From Pseudomonas syringae KCTC 12500 (GTDB lineage: Bacteria; Pseudomonadota; Gammaproteobacteria; Pseudomonadales; Pseudomonadaceae), in contig NZ_AYTM02000002.1 in assembly GCF_000507185.2 (NCBI RefSeq), positions 829,501-893,500 on the forward strand: 64,000 nt of DNA. Direction: 5' to 3'. Within the stretch, counting starts at the first letter, position 1; each line of letters starts with the position of its first letter. Position numbers and translations under genes: made by a program. The notes beneath the pieces were generated by a model, which saw nothing but the letters and a program-made list of their open reading frames with translations, was not told the origin of the DNA and ran no database searches. Below, piece after piece: positions 1 through 8,540 of this stretch.

Positions 1-129
1 CTGGGCATCGACATGAACCTCATCTACAGCGGCTCCAGCCTGAGCGGCGGCGATTGCAGCGTTTACAGCGGCCACAACGCACGCTGTGACGGGACGTTTA
101 CCCTCAAAGCGGTGCGTTCATTCTTTTAA
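1..129 (+). CDS. C-terminal end of a probable outer-membrane protein (5' end outside window)
   Basis: The reading frame is open from base 1 to a TAA at 127-129 and gives the last 42 residues of a protein. The tail has two cysteines, many Gly/Ser/Asn residues and ends in two phenylalanines after Arg-Ser. A terminal aromatic residue is typical of outer-membrane beta-barrels, so a surface protein is plausible, but the fragment is too short to name a family. It lies 69 bases upstream of the lipoprotein gene on the same strand. Confidence 0.5.
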   Translation: MGIDMNLIYSGSSLSGGDCSVYSGHNARCDGTFTLKAVRSFF

Positions 130-198
130 AGGCCCAAACCGGTTGAACTGCCAGACGCTACACTCCTCTACCGCACGTCAGTACGCCAAGGAGATGTC

Positions 199-1062
199 AT
201 GCAGTCTTTATTCAAAGCATTCGTCACGCTGTTGATGACCGTTGCACTGCTCGCAGGATGCAATCAGGTAGGACTGGCGTATCGCAACCTCGACGTGATC
301 ATTCCGTGGACGCTCAGCGACTACCTGGACATGAATTCGGAACAGAAAGGCTGGCTGGACGTGCGCCTCAAGCAACATTTGAGCTGGCACTGCAGCACCC
401 AGCTGCCGGAATACCTGACCTGGCTGGACAAGCTCGAAGACATGGTCAAGACCGACCAGGTGACGTACGAAGGGCTGCAGGCTCGTACCAGCGAAGCCAA
501 AGAGGCGATTGCCAAGATCTCGAAGGAAATCACCCCGTCTGCGGTGGAGTTGCTGTCGCGCTTTGATGACAAGCAGGTGCAGGAGATGCAGGAGTCGTTC
601 GCCAAGGATCAGCGCAAGCGCGAAAACAAATACCTCGACCAGCCACTGGAACGCCAGATCGCAGAACGTGCCGACCGTATGCAGAAACGCGTGACGCCGT
701 GGGTCGGCAAGCTCAATCAGGCGCAGAAAGACCGCATTCAGGCCTGGTCTGCATCGCTGGGCGAACAGAACAAGGCCTGGATTGAAAACCGTACGCGTTG
801 GCAAAACCTGTTCCTGGCCACCGTGCAGCAGCGGCAGGCCAGCGACTTTCCGCAACGCATCGCCGCACTACTGCAGGACCGCGAAACGTTCTGGACCCCT
901 GAATACCGCAAGGCCTACGACCAGACCGAGAAAGCCGCGATATCGCTGATCGTCGACATCACCGCCCTGAGCACCCCGGAACAACGCGCCAAATTGCTGA
1001 GCCGCATCGCCGACATGCGCAAAGACTTCACCGACCTCGATTGCCTGAAGTCGCAGAAGTAG
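199..1062 (+). CDS. DUF6279-type lipoprotein
   Basis: This 287-residue protein starts with a classical lipoprotein signal: charged start, hydrophobic core and the lipobox LLAGC with Cys21 as the predicted acylated residue. The mature part is long, charged and mostly helical (many E/K/R/Q), with a conserved-looking YRNLD...WTLSDYLDM segment just after the lipobox. It matches my recollection of the DUF6279 family of Pseudomonas lipoproteins, whose function is not known. The start is supported by AAGGAGA (188-194) ahead of the ATG. No partner is evident; it precedes a structured dispersed repeat. Periplasmic or outer-membrane anchoring is inferred from the signal. Confidence 0.8.
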   Translation: MQSLFKAFVTLLMTVALLAGCNQVGLAYRNLDVIIPWTLSDYLDMNSEQKGWLDVRLKQHLSWHCSTQLPEYLTWLDKLEDMVKTDQVTYEGLQARTSEAKEAIAKISKEITPSAVELLSRFDDKQVQEMQESFAKDQRKRENKYLDQPLERQIAERADRMQKRVTPWVGKLNQAQKDRIQAWSASLGEQNKAWIENRTRWQNLFLATVQQRQASDFPQRIAALLQDRETFWTPEYRKAYDQTEKAAISLIVDITALSTPEQRAKLLSRIADMRKDFTDLDCLKSQK

Positions 1063-1084
1063 TCCGATAGCCCTCTCACCACAG

Positions 1085-1137
1085 CTATCGCACCCATGCT
1101 CCGGGTGGGTATGCCGTTCCGGACGCTCTGCGTCCTG
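1085..1137. repeat. Dispersed two-hairpin repeat, copy 1
   Basis: This intergenic unit contains two potential small hairpins: CCCA...TGGG, and GGACGC-TCT-GCGTCC at about 1121-1135. An almost identical unit occurs at 57624-57675. Both copies lie just after the stop codon of a + strand gene. The pattern resembles the GC-rich dispersed repeats common in Pseudomonas intergenic DNA. Confidence 0.7.
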
Positions 1138-1168
1138 CCCGGAATCGGCATGCGCGGGGTCGGCGGTG

Positions 1169-1471
1169 TTAGGCGATCTGGGGCTTTTTGGCGATGGTGT
1201 CGAAGAGCGCGGGGTCAAGGGGGTCGCCGACCTGCTCATTGAGCACCTGACGTGGGTGGTCATTCCCCGGAATGCTGCTGTCGATCAAAGCCAGCAGGCT
1301 CGCGCCGCGCTTTGTCAGCATGTACGTCGAGCCACCTCCGCCTTCCTCGCGAGGGCGCGGTTCGATGTAGCTGCGATTGAGCAGCGTCTCGAATTCAGTG
1401 GATGTCGAGGCGGTGCCGTTGTTCTGCACATCGTGCAACAAACGCTCGATAAGATCCCAGTTGTAAGTCAT
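1169..1471 (-). CDS. Small conserved-type protein, possible DUF2513-like winged-helix
   Basis: This 100-residue protein begins MTYNWDLIERLLHDVQ, resembling the start of DUF2513-type small regulatory proteins (M..WDLIR.LL). It continues with a segment (EFETLLNRSYIEPRP...STYMLTKRGASLLALI) that reads like a winged helix-turn-helix with a C-terminal wing ('LT..G..LL'). A glycine-rich stretch (EEGGGGS) interrupts it near residue 43. The coding frame has the GC-rich third positions of the region. A small DNA-binding protein is an inference from the fold-like pattern only. Nothing in the context points to a target. Confidence 0.55.
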   Translation of the reverse strand: MTYNWDLIERLLHDVQNNGTASTSTEFETLLNRSYIEPRPREEGGGGSTYMLTKRGASLLALIDSSIPGNDHPRQVLNEQVGDPLDPALFDTIAKKPQIA

Positions 1472-1655
1472 TTCTCTAAACCTCCGTCCAGCATGGAATG
1501 ATCACCCATGACCTCCAGCCACGGGCATGCGACTCAAAGGGTGTGACCTGCGAGGCGTATGACGGTTCAGAGAAGCTGGCGGGCGGTGTAGCGAGGCGTT
1601 GTCAGTACTTTAAAGAGGTTGATCGCTCCCGAATGCACGGGAGCGATCACGGCAA

Positions 1656-2993
1656 TCACTCGGCAGCCGGGGCCGGGGTGCTGCGTTTTTTCAGCGGGGC
1701 CATGCCGTCCTGGCTGACCAGGTCAGACTTGGGACGGTTGACCGCCTTGCGTTTGGTCGGCCCTTTGGCCGCGACTTTCTTCTTGTCGCCCTTCGCGTCG
1801 GTCTTTTTCTTCTTGACGCCTACCGCCTTGCCGGAGGCCTTGACCTTCTTCGGCCCGCCGTAGGTGCCTTTGACTTCCTTGATAACGCGACGCTCGAAGC
1901 TCTGCTTGAGGTAGCGCTCCACGCTCGACATCAGGTTCCAGTCGCCATGACAGATCAGCGAGATCGCCAGACCGTCGCTGCCTGCGCGGCCGGTACGCCC
2001 GACGCGGTGGACGTAGTCATCGCCGCTGCGTGGCATGTCGAAGTTGATCACCATGTCCAGACCTTCGACATCAAGGCCGCGAGCCGCCACATCGGTGGCG
2101 ACCATGATTTTCGCGCCGCCTTGCTTGAGACGGTCGATGGCCGCCTTGCGGTCCTTCTGGTCCTTGTCGCCGTGCAGCACGAACGCCTTGTATTCCAGCG
2201 CCACCAGGCGGCCATACAGACGGTCGGCCATGGCCTTGGTGTTGGTGAAGATAATGGCTTTCTGGTAAGTCTCGTTGGCCAGCAGCCAGTTGAGAACCTG
2301 CTCTTTGTGCACGTTGTGGTCAGCAGTGATGATCTGGTGGCGTGTGCCGGAAGCCAGCTCGCTGACGCTGTTGACTTGCAGGTGCTGTGGATCCTTGAGC
2401 ACCTTGCCGATCATTTCCCGCAGGCCAGCGCCGCCGGTGGTTGCCGAGAACAGCATGGTCTGCTCACGACCGGCACATTCGCCGGCCAGACGCTCGACGT
2501 CTTCGGAGAAGCCCATGTCCAGCATGCGGTCGGCTTCGTCCAGTACCAGCACTTCAACGTGCTTGAGGTCCAGATTGCCTGCGTTCAACTGCTCCAGCAG
2601 ACGACCCGGCGTGCCGATCAGAATGTCCGGCACCTTGCGCAGCATGGCGGCCTGAACCTTGAAGTCCTCGCCACCGGTGATCAACCCGGCCTTGACGAAA
2701 GTGAACTGCGAAAAGCGCTCGACTTCCTTGAGCGTCTGCTGAGCCAGCTCACGGGTCGGCAGCAGGATCACCGCACGGATGTCGACGCGAACCTTGGCCG
2801 GGCCGATCAGACGGTTGAGGATCGGCAGCACAAATGCGGCGGTCTTGCCGCTACCGGTTTGCGCAGTCACCCGCAGGTCGCGCCCTTGCAGTGCGAGCGG
2901 AATGGCGGCCGCCTGCACGGGCGTAGGCTCGACAAATTTAAGCTCGGCCACAGCTTTGAGCAGGCGTTCGTGCAGGGCGAATTCGGAAAACAC
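1656..2993 (-). CDS. DEAD-box ATP-dependent RNA helicase
   Basis: This 445-residue RNA helicase unwinds RNA duplexes in the cytoplasm with ATP. Visible motifs in order: Q motif (PTPVQAAAIP, about residues 23-32), motif I AQTGSGKT (44-51), PTRELA, VLDEAD, the SAT motif (FSATTG), then in the second RecA domain ARGLD and HRVGRTGRAG. A lysine-rich tail (KKKK, KKKVAAK) of about 70 residues is typical of extra RNA-binding extensions in SrmB/RhlE-like proteins. I place the start at the GTG at 2991-2993, eight bases after GAGG. An upstream in-frame ATG at 3017 would add eight residues and has no comparable ribosome-binding site. Role in ribosome assembly or cold adaptation is inferred from the family. 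Confidence 0.93.
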   Translation of the reverse strand: MFSEFALHERLLKAVAELKFVEPTPVQAAAIPLALQGRDLRVTAQTGSGKTAAFVLPILNRLIGPAKVRVDIRAVILLPTRELAQQTLKEVERFSQFTFVKAGLITGGEDFKVQAAMLRKVPDILIGTPGRLLEQLNAGNLDLKHVEVLVLDEADRMLDMGFSEDVERLAGECAGREQTMLFSATTGGAGLREMIGKVLKDPQHLQVNSVSELASGTRHQIITADHNVHKEQVLNWLLANETYQKAIIFTNTKAMADRLYGRLVALEYKAFVLHGDKDQKDRKAAIDRLKQGGAKIMVATDVAARGLDVEGLDMVINFDMPRSGDDYVHRVGRTGRAGSDGLAISLICHGDWNLMSSVERYLKQSFERRVIKEVKGTYGGPKKVKASGKAVGVKKKKTDAKGDKKKVAAKGPTKRKAVNRPKSDLVSQDGMAPLKKRSTPAPAAE

Positions 2994-2998
2994 GGGTG

Positions 2999-3316
2999 CT
3001 ACCTCGACGAAAAACAAAAATACAGCTGCATAGCGTAACGGTTTCGAGCGCCGGGGCCGAGTTTCTTTACCACCAAAGGCCGATTTTGTTTACCAACGGG
3101 CGGATAACGGTCATTCGAAACGTTGCAAAACCATAGAGCGCCGTCACGGGGCTGCGCATCCAGCATCAAGACAAAGTCCAAGGTGGTTTCATCGACGTTA
3201 TTTTTACCCTCGCCACACGCATGAAAGCCATGCTCGAACACCGCAAAACTCTGAGTCGCATGCACGGCGGCAGCCAGTCGACGGGTCAAGTCCGGTCGCT
3301 GACACGGCTTAATCAA
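2999..3316 (-). CDS. Possible small hypothetical protein
   Basis: An open frame of 105 codons (TTG start; internal GTG starts are possible) fills the gap between the LysR gene, which it overlaps by eight bases, and the helicase start five bases downstream. The middle part (HACGEGKNNVDETTLDFVLMLDAQ..., then WFCNVSNDRYPPVG) reads like real protein rather than shadow sequence. The C-terminal end (NRYAMQLYFCFSSR) does not. I do not recognise a family. It could equally be a spacer carrying the helicase promoter. Confidence 0.3.
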   Translation of the reverse strand: MIKPCQRPDLTRRLAAAVHATQSFAVFEHGFHACGEGKNNVDETTLDFVLMLDAQPRDGALWFCNVSNDRYPPVGKQNRPLVVKKLGPGARNRYAMQLYFCFSSR

Positions 3317-4214
3317 TGGCCGAGACCATCAGTTCTCGCAGCCAGATATGAGCCGGATCGCGGTGCAAACGCTCTGGCCACAGCATGAGCATTTCAAACC
3401 CGGGAATCGAAAGCGGTGGTTCCTGAACCACGAGCATCGGCTGATTGCGCACCAGCCGTTCAGGCACCACTGCAACCAGGTCGCTGCTGGTCAATGCAGA
3501 CACCAGCGAGCCGAAATGCGGTGCCGACAACACGACCCGCCGACTTAAACCCAGCGCCGCCAAGGCCTGGTCGGTGCTTCCGGCAAAGCCGCCGCCGTTG
3601 GGAGACATGACCGCATGCTCCAGCTCACAGAAACGTGTCAACGATACTGGTCGCGCAAGGTCCGGATGATCATGCCGGGCAGCAAGCACGTAATGCTCAT
3701 GAATCAACGACCGCTGGCGCAGCTTGGGCGGCGCCTCCTCGCGGGTGTGCAACGCCAGATCCAGCCGACCGCTTTCAAGATCCGCGGCCAGGCTGACAGG
3801 GTGCTTGTTCAACAGAGCCAGGCGCGTACCCGGAGCACTGCTGCGCAGCCTGCCGAGCGACGGCCATATCAATGCGATGGTCGCGTAGTCGCTGGCAGCC
3901 ACACGCCAGGTGTGATCGGCCGTTGCCGGATCGAAATCCCGGCCGGGCAGTAACGCAGACTCCAGCGCTGCAAGTGCCTGACGGAGTGGTTCGCGCAGCT
4001 CTTCAGCCCGCGCGGTCGGGGTCATGCCCCGCGGTCCCGGCAACAGCAAGGGATCCTCCAGCACCTGCCTCAGCCTGCCCAATTGCAGGCTGACGGTGGG
4101 CTGGGTCAGGTTCAGCCGATGCGCCGCGCGGGTCACGTTCTGCTCCGAGAGCAATGCATCCAGCGTGACCAGCAGATTGAGGTCGATACGCCGCAAGGTA
4201 TTGTTCATGCACAT
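3309..4214 (-). CDS. LysR-family transcriptional regulator
   Basis: This 301-residue protein has the LysR winged helix-turn-helix at residues 5-65 (LNLLVTLDALLSEQNVTRAAHRLNLTQPTVSLQLGRLR) followed by a periplasmic-binding-like effector domain. It is transcribed away from the quinone-reductase gene beginning 83 bases away, the usual arrangement for a LysR protein that controls its divergent neighbour. That makes the flavoprotein its likely target and an aromatic or quinone-type compound a possible inducer. The ATG at 4212-4214 is used here. A second ATG two codons in (4206-4208) would also fit. The effector molecule cannot be read from sequence. Confidence 0.9.
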   Translation of the reverse strand: MCMNNTLRRIDLNLLVTLDALLSEQNVTRAAHRLNLTQPTVSLQLGRLRQVLEDPLLLPGPRGMTPTARAEELREPLRQALAALESALLPGRDFDPATADHTWRVAASDYATIALIWPSLGRLRSSAPGTRLALLNKHPVSLAADLESGRLDLALHTREEAPPKLRQRSLIHEHYVLAARHDHPDLARPVSLTRFCELEHAVMSPNGGGFAGSTDQALAALGLSRRVVLSAPHFGSLVSALTSSDLVAVVPERLVRNQPMLVVQEPPLSIPGFEMLMLWPERLHRDPAHIWLRELMVSAID

Positions 4215-4296
4215 ACCAAGTGTTTGGGAGATTGATTTCCAGCATACCCGATCGAGTCTGTAGCGTTACCTCATGACAGACAAACCGGAGCCCTTC

Positions 4297-5097
4297 ATGA
4301 ACGTACTTATTGTCTACGCCCACCCAGAACCGCGCTCGCTGAACGGGTCGTTGAAAGACTTCGCCGTCGATCATCTGCAGAACAACGGCCATCAGGTGCA
4401 GGTGTCCGACCTTTACCAGATGGGCTGGAAGGCGATCATCGACGCCAACGATGCACCCGGTCTTGAGAACAACCGCCGCTTTGACCCTGCCCTTGAGTCG
4501 CAACGCGTGTTTGCCGCCGGTATTCAGCCGCCGGACATCGAGGCCGAACAGGCCAGATTGCTCTGGGCAGACGCCGTCATATTCCAGTTTCCGCTCTGGT
4601 GGTTTTCGATGCCTGCGATCATGAAAGGCTGGATAGAGCGTGTATACGCCTGTGGTTTCGCCTACGGCGTGGGCGAGCACAGCGACCAGCACTGGGGTGA
4701 CCGATACGGCGAAGGAACGCTGGCAGGCAAGCGCGCCATGCTGACGGTGACCATGGGCGGCTGGGAGTCCCACTACAGCGAGCGGGGCGTAAACGGGGCG
4801 CTGAACGACGTGCTCTTTCCTATCCAGCACGGCATCCTGTTCTATCCAGGCTTCGATGTGCTCGCGCCCTTCCCTGTGTACCGGGCAGGCAAAGTGGACA
4901 GCGCAACCTTTGCGCGGATTTGCGCCGACTACGGCGACCGCCTGGATACCCTGTTCACCCTCGAGCCCTTGCCCTTTCGCAGGCAGAACGACGGCGACTA
5001 CGAGATCCCGGCACTGAAATTGCGAGCGGATCTTGCACCGGGTCGGCAGGGGCTGGACATTCACCTGCGCGATGAGGATGAGCCGGCGGATCTTTAG
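4297..5097 (+). CDS. NAD(P)H:quinone oxidoreductase (flavodoxin-like fold)
   Basis: This 266-residue cytoplasmic flavoprotein probably reduces quinones or related electrophiles by two electrons using NAD(P)H. The N-terminus MNVLIVYAHPEPRSLNGSL is the typical first strand and flavin-phosphate loop of the NQO/MdaB/KefF group. FQFPLWWFSMPAIMKGWIERV is the conserved flavin-binding and dimer segment, followed by TMGGWESHY. I prefer the ATG at 4297, preceded by CGGAG, over the in-frame ATG at 4273. The family length (about 265-275 residues) agrees. It is divergent from a LysR gene that likely regulates it, and ends at a bidirectional terminator shared with the next convergent gene. Confidence 0.88.
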   Translation: MNVLIVYAHPEPRSLNGSLKDFAVDHLQNNGHQVQVSDLYQMGWKAIIDANDAPGLENNRRFDPALESQRVFAAGIQPPDIEAEQARLLWADAVIFQFPLWWFSMPAIMKGWIERVYACGFAYGVGEHSDQHWGDRYGEGTLAGKRAMLTVTMGGWESHYSERGVNGALNDVLFPIQHGILFYPGFDVLAPFPVYRAGKVDSATFARICADYGDRLDTLFTLEPLPFRRQNDGDYEIPALKLRADLAPGRQGLDIHLRDEDEPADL

Positions 5098-5127
5098 GCA
5101 GATTTGAAACCGTCTCTGACAGATAAC

Positions 5128-5157
5128 GAAAAGACCCTGCTTGTGCAGGGCCTTTTC
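5128..5157. terminator. Bidirectional rho-independent terminator
   Basis: The stem CCCTGC/GCAGGG (5135-5140, 5145-5150) has the loop TTGT, a flanking run GAAAAGA on the left and CCTTTTC on the right, so it can terminate in both directions. It lies between the convergent quinone-reductase and hydrolase genes. Confidence 0.85.
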
Positions 5158-5179
5158 ATACGTATTGCCTTCCGGCGGA

Positions 5180-6208
5180 TTACTTCAGGTTGTTCTTGAA
5201 GAACTCGCCCAGTTTGTCGAACGGGATCAGATCGACCCGATCGTACAGATCCACATGCCCGGCTTCCGGCACGATGATCAGTTGCTTGGGCTGGCCGGCC
5301 AGTTTGTACGCTTCCTCGCTGAACTCCAGAGAGTGCGCCTTTGAACCGGCGATGAACAACATAGGGCGTGGCGAGATGGTCGCGATGTCGTTGAACGGAT
5401 AGAAGTTCATGAACTTGACGTTGCTGGTCAGCGTCGGGTGAGTGGTCAACTCGGGGGACTGGCCTTCGGGCGTGAACTCGCCCCGTGGCGTGCGATAGAA
5501 ATCGTAGAACTCGCGTTCGATCGGGCCGGATTTTTCAGTCAGTTTGTGTACGGTGCCGCTGGTATACGCGGTGTCGCCGCCGCTGTATTCCACGTCGCGC
5601 TGCAATGCCGCCTGCTCAATGATCGTCTTGCGCTGCGCCAGCGTCTGCGAGTGTTTCAGGCCGTTGCGGTTGGCGGCGCCCATGTCATACATGCTCACCG
5701 TGGCAATGGCTTTCATGCGCGGGTCGATCTTCGCGGCACTGATGACAAAGCTGCCACTGCCGCAAATCCCCAGCACGCCGATTCGTTTTTTGTCCACGAA
5801 GGTCTGAGTGCCCAGGAAGTCCACTGCGGCACTGAAGTCTTCGGCGTAGAGATCGGGTGAAACGGCGTTACGCGGCTGGCCTTCGCTCCCGCCCCAGAAC
5901 GACAAATCCAGCGACAAGGTCACAAACCCCTGCTCGGCCAGTTTCTGCGCGTACAGATTGGCACTTTGCTCCTTCACCGCCCCCATCGGATGGCCGACGA
6001 TGATGGCCGGAGCTTTAACGTTCGGGTTCGAGCCTTTGGGTAAAAACAGATTGCCCGCGACTTTCATCTTGTACTGGTTGTTGAACAGCACTTTTTGCGC
6101 AACGACCTTGTCGCTTGTGTAGAAATTATCGGCACCGTGAGACATGTCTGCTCCTGTCGCAGCGTATGAGCTTATTAAAAGCCCAAGCATCAAAAGAATC
6201 TTTTTCAT
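5180..6208 (-). CDS. Exported alpha/beta hydrolase, dienelactone hydrolase/YcjY-like
   Basis: This 342-residue protein has an N-terminal signal peptide (MKKILLMLGLLISSYAATGA) and an alpha/beta-hydrolase core. The HPMG oxyanion strand is near residue 73. The nucleophile elbow reads GICGSGS at 147-153, placing Cys149 where serine hydrolases have Ser, as in dienelactone-hydrolase-like enzymes; Ser151 is the alternative. The acid/base end is PEAGHVDLYD near residue 320. Its ATG overlaps the stop of the upstream MFS gene by four bases (ATGA), so the two are co-translated. The substrate is unknown. An envelope-located partner of an efflux system is inferred from the operon. Confidence 0.85.
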   Translation of the reverse strand: MKKILLMLGLLISSYAATGADMSHGADNFYTSDKVVAQKVLFNNQYKMKVAGNLFLPKGSNPNVKAPAIIVGHPMGAVKEQSANLYAQKLAEQGFVTLSLDLSFWGGSEGQPRNAVSPDLYAEDFSAAVDFLGTQTFVDKKRIGVLGICGSGSFVISAAKIDPRMKAIATVSMYDMGAANRNGLKHSQTLAQRKTIIEQAALQRDVEYSGGDTAYTSGTVHKLTEKSGPIEREFYDFYRTPRGEFTPEGQSPELTTHPTLTSNVKFMNFYPFNDIATISPRPMLFIAGSKAHSLEFSEEAYKLAGQPKQLIIVPEAGHVDLYDRVDLIPFDKLGEFFKNNLK

Positions 6209-7467
6209 GGCGTGTTACCTCGTTGAGAAATTGACCCGCGTTTATCTCGCCCGCCCTGACCGGTGTTGCTTTCCTGCAGGGACGCGTTGTCGCGTGCCGT
6301 CCAGGCCAGCGCGGCCGAACACGCCAGTAACACGCCACCGAATGCGAACGGGCTCCACCAACCAAGGCTGTCAAACAGCGCGCCGCCGATGCCGGCCCCG
6401 GCGGTGATCGCCAATTGAATGGTCGCCACCATCAGGCCGCCGCCCGCCTCGGCATCGTCGGGCAGCGTGCGGCTCAACCAGAGGCCCCAGGCGACTGGTG
6501 CCGGCGTGGCAATCAGGCCCCAGACGGCAAGCACAATGGCGACGGACTGAGGTGAATGACCCAGACCAGTCAGCGCCACGGCCAGCACCGCCATCAGCAG
6601 CGGAATGACGATCAGGCAGGCATACAGGCCTTTGTGCAGCAGCCTGCCGATCAGGTAGGTGCCGACCAGCCCGCTGGCCCCCAGCGCCAAAAGCATCAGG
6701 GACAACGTGTTGACGCTGACCCCGGTGATCTCTTCCAGAAACGGGCGCAGGTAGGTGAAGACGGCGAACTGGCCCATGAACAGCAACAGGATCGCGCTCA
6801 TGCCGACGGCCACTTGCGGGTTACGCAGCAGGCGGAACGGATTGCGTGCCCGGTTGTTCGGCTGGCTGCGCATGGCAGGCAGGCTCAGCCACTGCCAGGC
6901 AAACGCCAGCGCCGCAAGCGGGATGACCAGGAAAAACGCACCACGCCAGCCGATGTACTGGCCCATGAAACTGCCCAATGGCGCGGCGACCGTTGCAGCC
7001 AGCGCATTGCCGCCGTTGATCAATGCCAGGCCCTTGGCGACCGATTGCTTCGGCACCAGCTTCATAACGGTAGCGGTCGACATCGACCAGAAGCCGCCAA
7101 TGGCGATCCCGAGCAGTGCACGGCCTGTCATGAACAACCAGCCGTTGGAGGCCAGCGTAACGATCACGCCAGACACCATCAGCAACAGGCTGAAGCCCAG
7201 CAGCACCGGCTTGCGATCCAGATGCCCGGTCAGTGGCGTGTTCAGCAGGCTGGTCAACACGGCAAAAAAACCGGACATCGAAATCGCCTGCCCTGCCTGC
7301 CCCTGACTGATGCCCAGATCCTGCGCGATGGGTGTCAGCAGGCTGACCGGCATGAACTCCGACGCAATCAGCACCACCACACACAGCGCCATCGAAAACA
7401 CGGCGCCCCAGGCTGGCGGATGTGCTGTCGTCTCAGCCCCCTTTAGCGTTGAATCGAATGCTTGCAT
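6205..7467 (-). CDS. NepI-like MFS efflux transporter
   Basis: This 420-residue inner-membrane protein of the major facilitator superfamily has 12 predicted helices. It resembles E. coli NepI (purine ribonucleoside exporter): WGAVFSMALCVVVLIASEFMPVSLLTP, IAIGGFWSMS and APLGSFMGQYIGWRGAFF all have close counterparts there as I recall it. I use the ATG at 7465-7467 preceded by CAGGA rather than the GTG 12 codons upstream. It is first in a two-gene operon with the exported hydrolase and is divergent from a LysR gene 105 bases away, its probable regulator. Proton-driven export of a small polar metabolite is inferred. Confidence 0.88.
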   Translation of the reverse strand: MQAFDSTLKGAETTAHPPAWGAVFSMALCVVVLIASEFMPVSLLTPIAQDLGISQGQAGQAISMSGFFAVLTSLLNTPLTGHLDRKPVLLGFSLLLMVSGVIVTLASNGWLFMTGRALLGIAIGGFWSMSTATVMKLVPKQSVAKGLALINGGNALAATVAAPLGSFMGQYIGWRGAFFLVIPLAALAFAWQWLSLPAMRSQPNNRARNPFRLLRNPQVAVGMSAILLLFMGQFAVFTYLRPFLEEITGVSVNTLSLMLLALGASGLVGTYLIGRLLHKGLYACLIVIPLLMAVLAVALTGLGHSPQSVAIVLAVWGLIATPAPVAWGLWLSRTLPDDAEAGGGLMVATIQLAITAGAGIGGALFDSLGWWSPFAFGGVLLACSAALAWTARDNASLQESNTGQGGRDKRGSISQRGNTP

Positions 7468-7572
7468 GCGTCCTGACCTGGCGATATTGAAAATAGTCGG
7501 CACAGGTTAGGGCAAAGGTATTAGGATGATTAGACACCACAATTTAAACGCGCTTGTGAGGAGGATTCAGCA

Positions 7573-8466
7573 ATGAGCACACCCAAACTCAATGATCTGC
7601 AAGCCTTTCTGCAGGTAGCACGCGATCAGAGCTTTACCAAGGCGGCCACCAAGCTGGGCGTTACGCCTTCAGCCCTGAGCCACACCCTGCGCGGCCTTGA
7701 AGAGCGCATGGGCCTGCGCCTGCTGGCGAGAACCACCCGCAACGTAGCCCCGACCGAAGCAGGCGAACGGCTGATGCGCTCGATCGGGCCGCTGCTGGAT
7801 CAGATTGCTGCAGAAGTCGAAGTGTTGGGCGAGCTGCGTGACAAGCCCGCCGGCACCATTCGCATTACCTGCTCCGATGACGCCGCAGAAGGCATCATCC
7901 GCCCTATGCTTGCGGGGTTTCTGGCGCAGTACCCGGATATCCAGATCGAGATCTGCATCGACTACGGCTTCACCAATATTGTCAGCGAACGTTTCGATGC
8001 GGGCATCCGTCTGGGTGAATCCATCAGCAAGGACATGATTGCCGTGCGCCTGGGGCCTGACTGGCGCTTGTCAGTGGTCGGGGCGCCGGCCTACTTCGAG
8101 CGACATCCCGTCCCGCTGCAGCCTCAGGACCTGACTCAACACACCTGCATCAACATCCGCCACTCGCCGAACGGCAGCTGCTACGCCTGGGAGTTCGAGA
8201 AGGGCAGCCGCAAGCTCAACATACGCGTCAATGGGCAGTTCACGTCGAACAGCATGATCCATGTGCTCAACGCCGCACTGGACGGCGTGGGCCTGGCCTA
8301 CGTGCCGGACTCCATGGCCGAACCGCACATCGCCAGCGGCCGCCTGAAAGAAGTGCTGGTCGACTGGAGCCCGTATTTCGAAGGCTTTCACTTGTACTAC
8401 CCGAACCGGCGACAGGCGTCGCCGGCGTTCAGTGCGTTTGTCGAGGCGGTGAGGTATCGGGGGTAA
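7573..8466 (+). CDS. LysR-family transcriptional regulator
   Basis: This 297-residue regulator has its DNA-binding domain at residues 1-62 (LNDLQAFLQVARDQSFTKAATKLGVTPSALSHTLRGLEERMG) and a ligand domain of the CrgA/DmlR type (GTIRITCSDDAAEGIIRP). A strong ribosome-binding site (GAGGAGGA, 7558-7565) precedes the ATG. It is divergent from the NepI-like operon, which it probably controls. The last 61 bases of this gene (8402-8462) recur exactly at 11992-12052, and both copies close with the same residues and a stop codon. The end of the gene is therefore one edge of a rearranged block. Confidence 0.92.
   Translation: MSTPKLNDLQAFLQVARDQSFTKAATKLGVTPSALSHTLRGLEERMGLRLLARTTRNVAPTEAGERLMRSIGPLLDQIAAEVEVLGELRDKPAGTIRITCSDDAAEGIIRPMLAGFLAQYPDIQIEICIDYGFTNIVSERFDAGIRLGESISKDMIAVRLGPDWRLSVVGAPAYFERHPVPLQPQDLTQHTCINIRHSPNGSCYAWEFEKGSRKLNIRVNGQFTSNSMIHVLNAALDGVGLAYVPDSMAEPHIASGRLKEVLVDWSPYFEGFHLYYPNRRQASPAFSAFVEAVRYRG
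8402..8462 (+). repeat. 61-bp direct repeat (LysR 3' end), left copy
   Basis: Bases 8402-8462 are identical to 11992-12052, in the same orientation. This copy is inside the LysR gene and continues to TAA; the right copy continues to TAG. The 3590-bp offset is close to the 3619-bp offset of the mscS copies, as expected from one tandem duplication. Confidence 0.95.
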
Positions 8467-8540
8467 TCAGGAGGCTACACTCAGATCCACCAATTTCGTC
8501 GGCAACCGACCTCAGCGGCGTATCAGAAGCTGAGGCCGCT

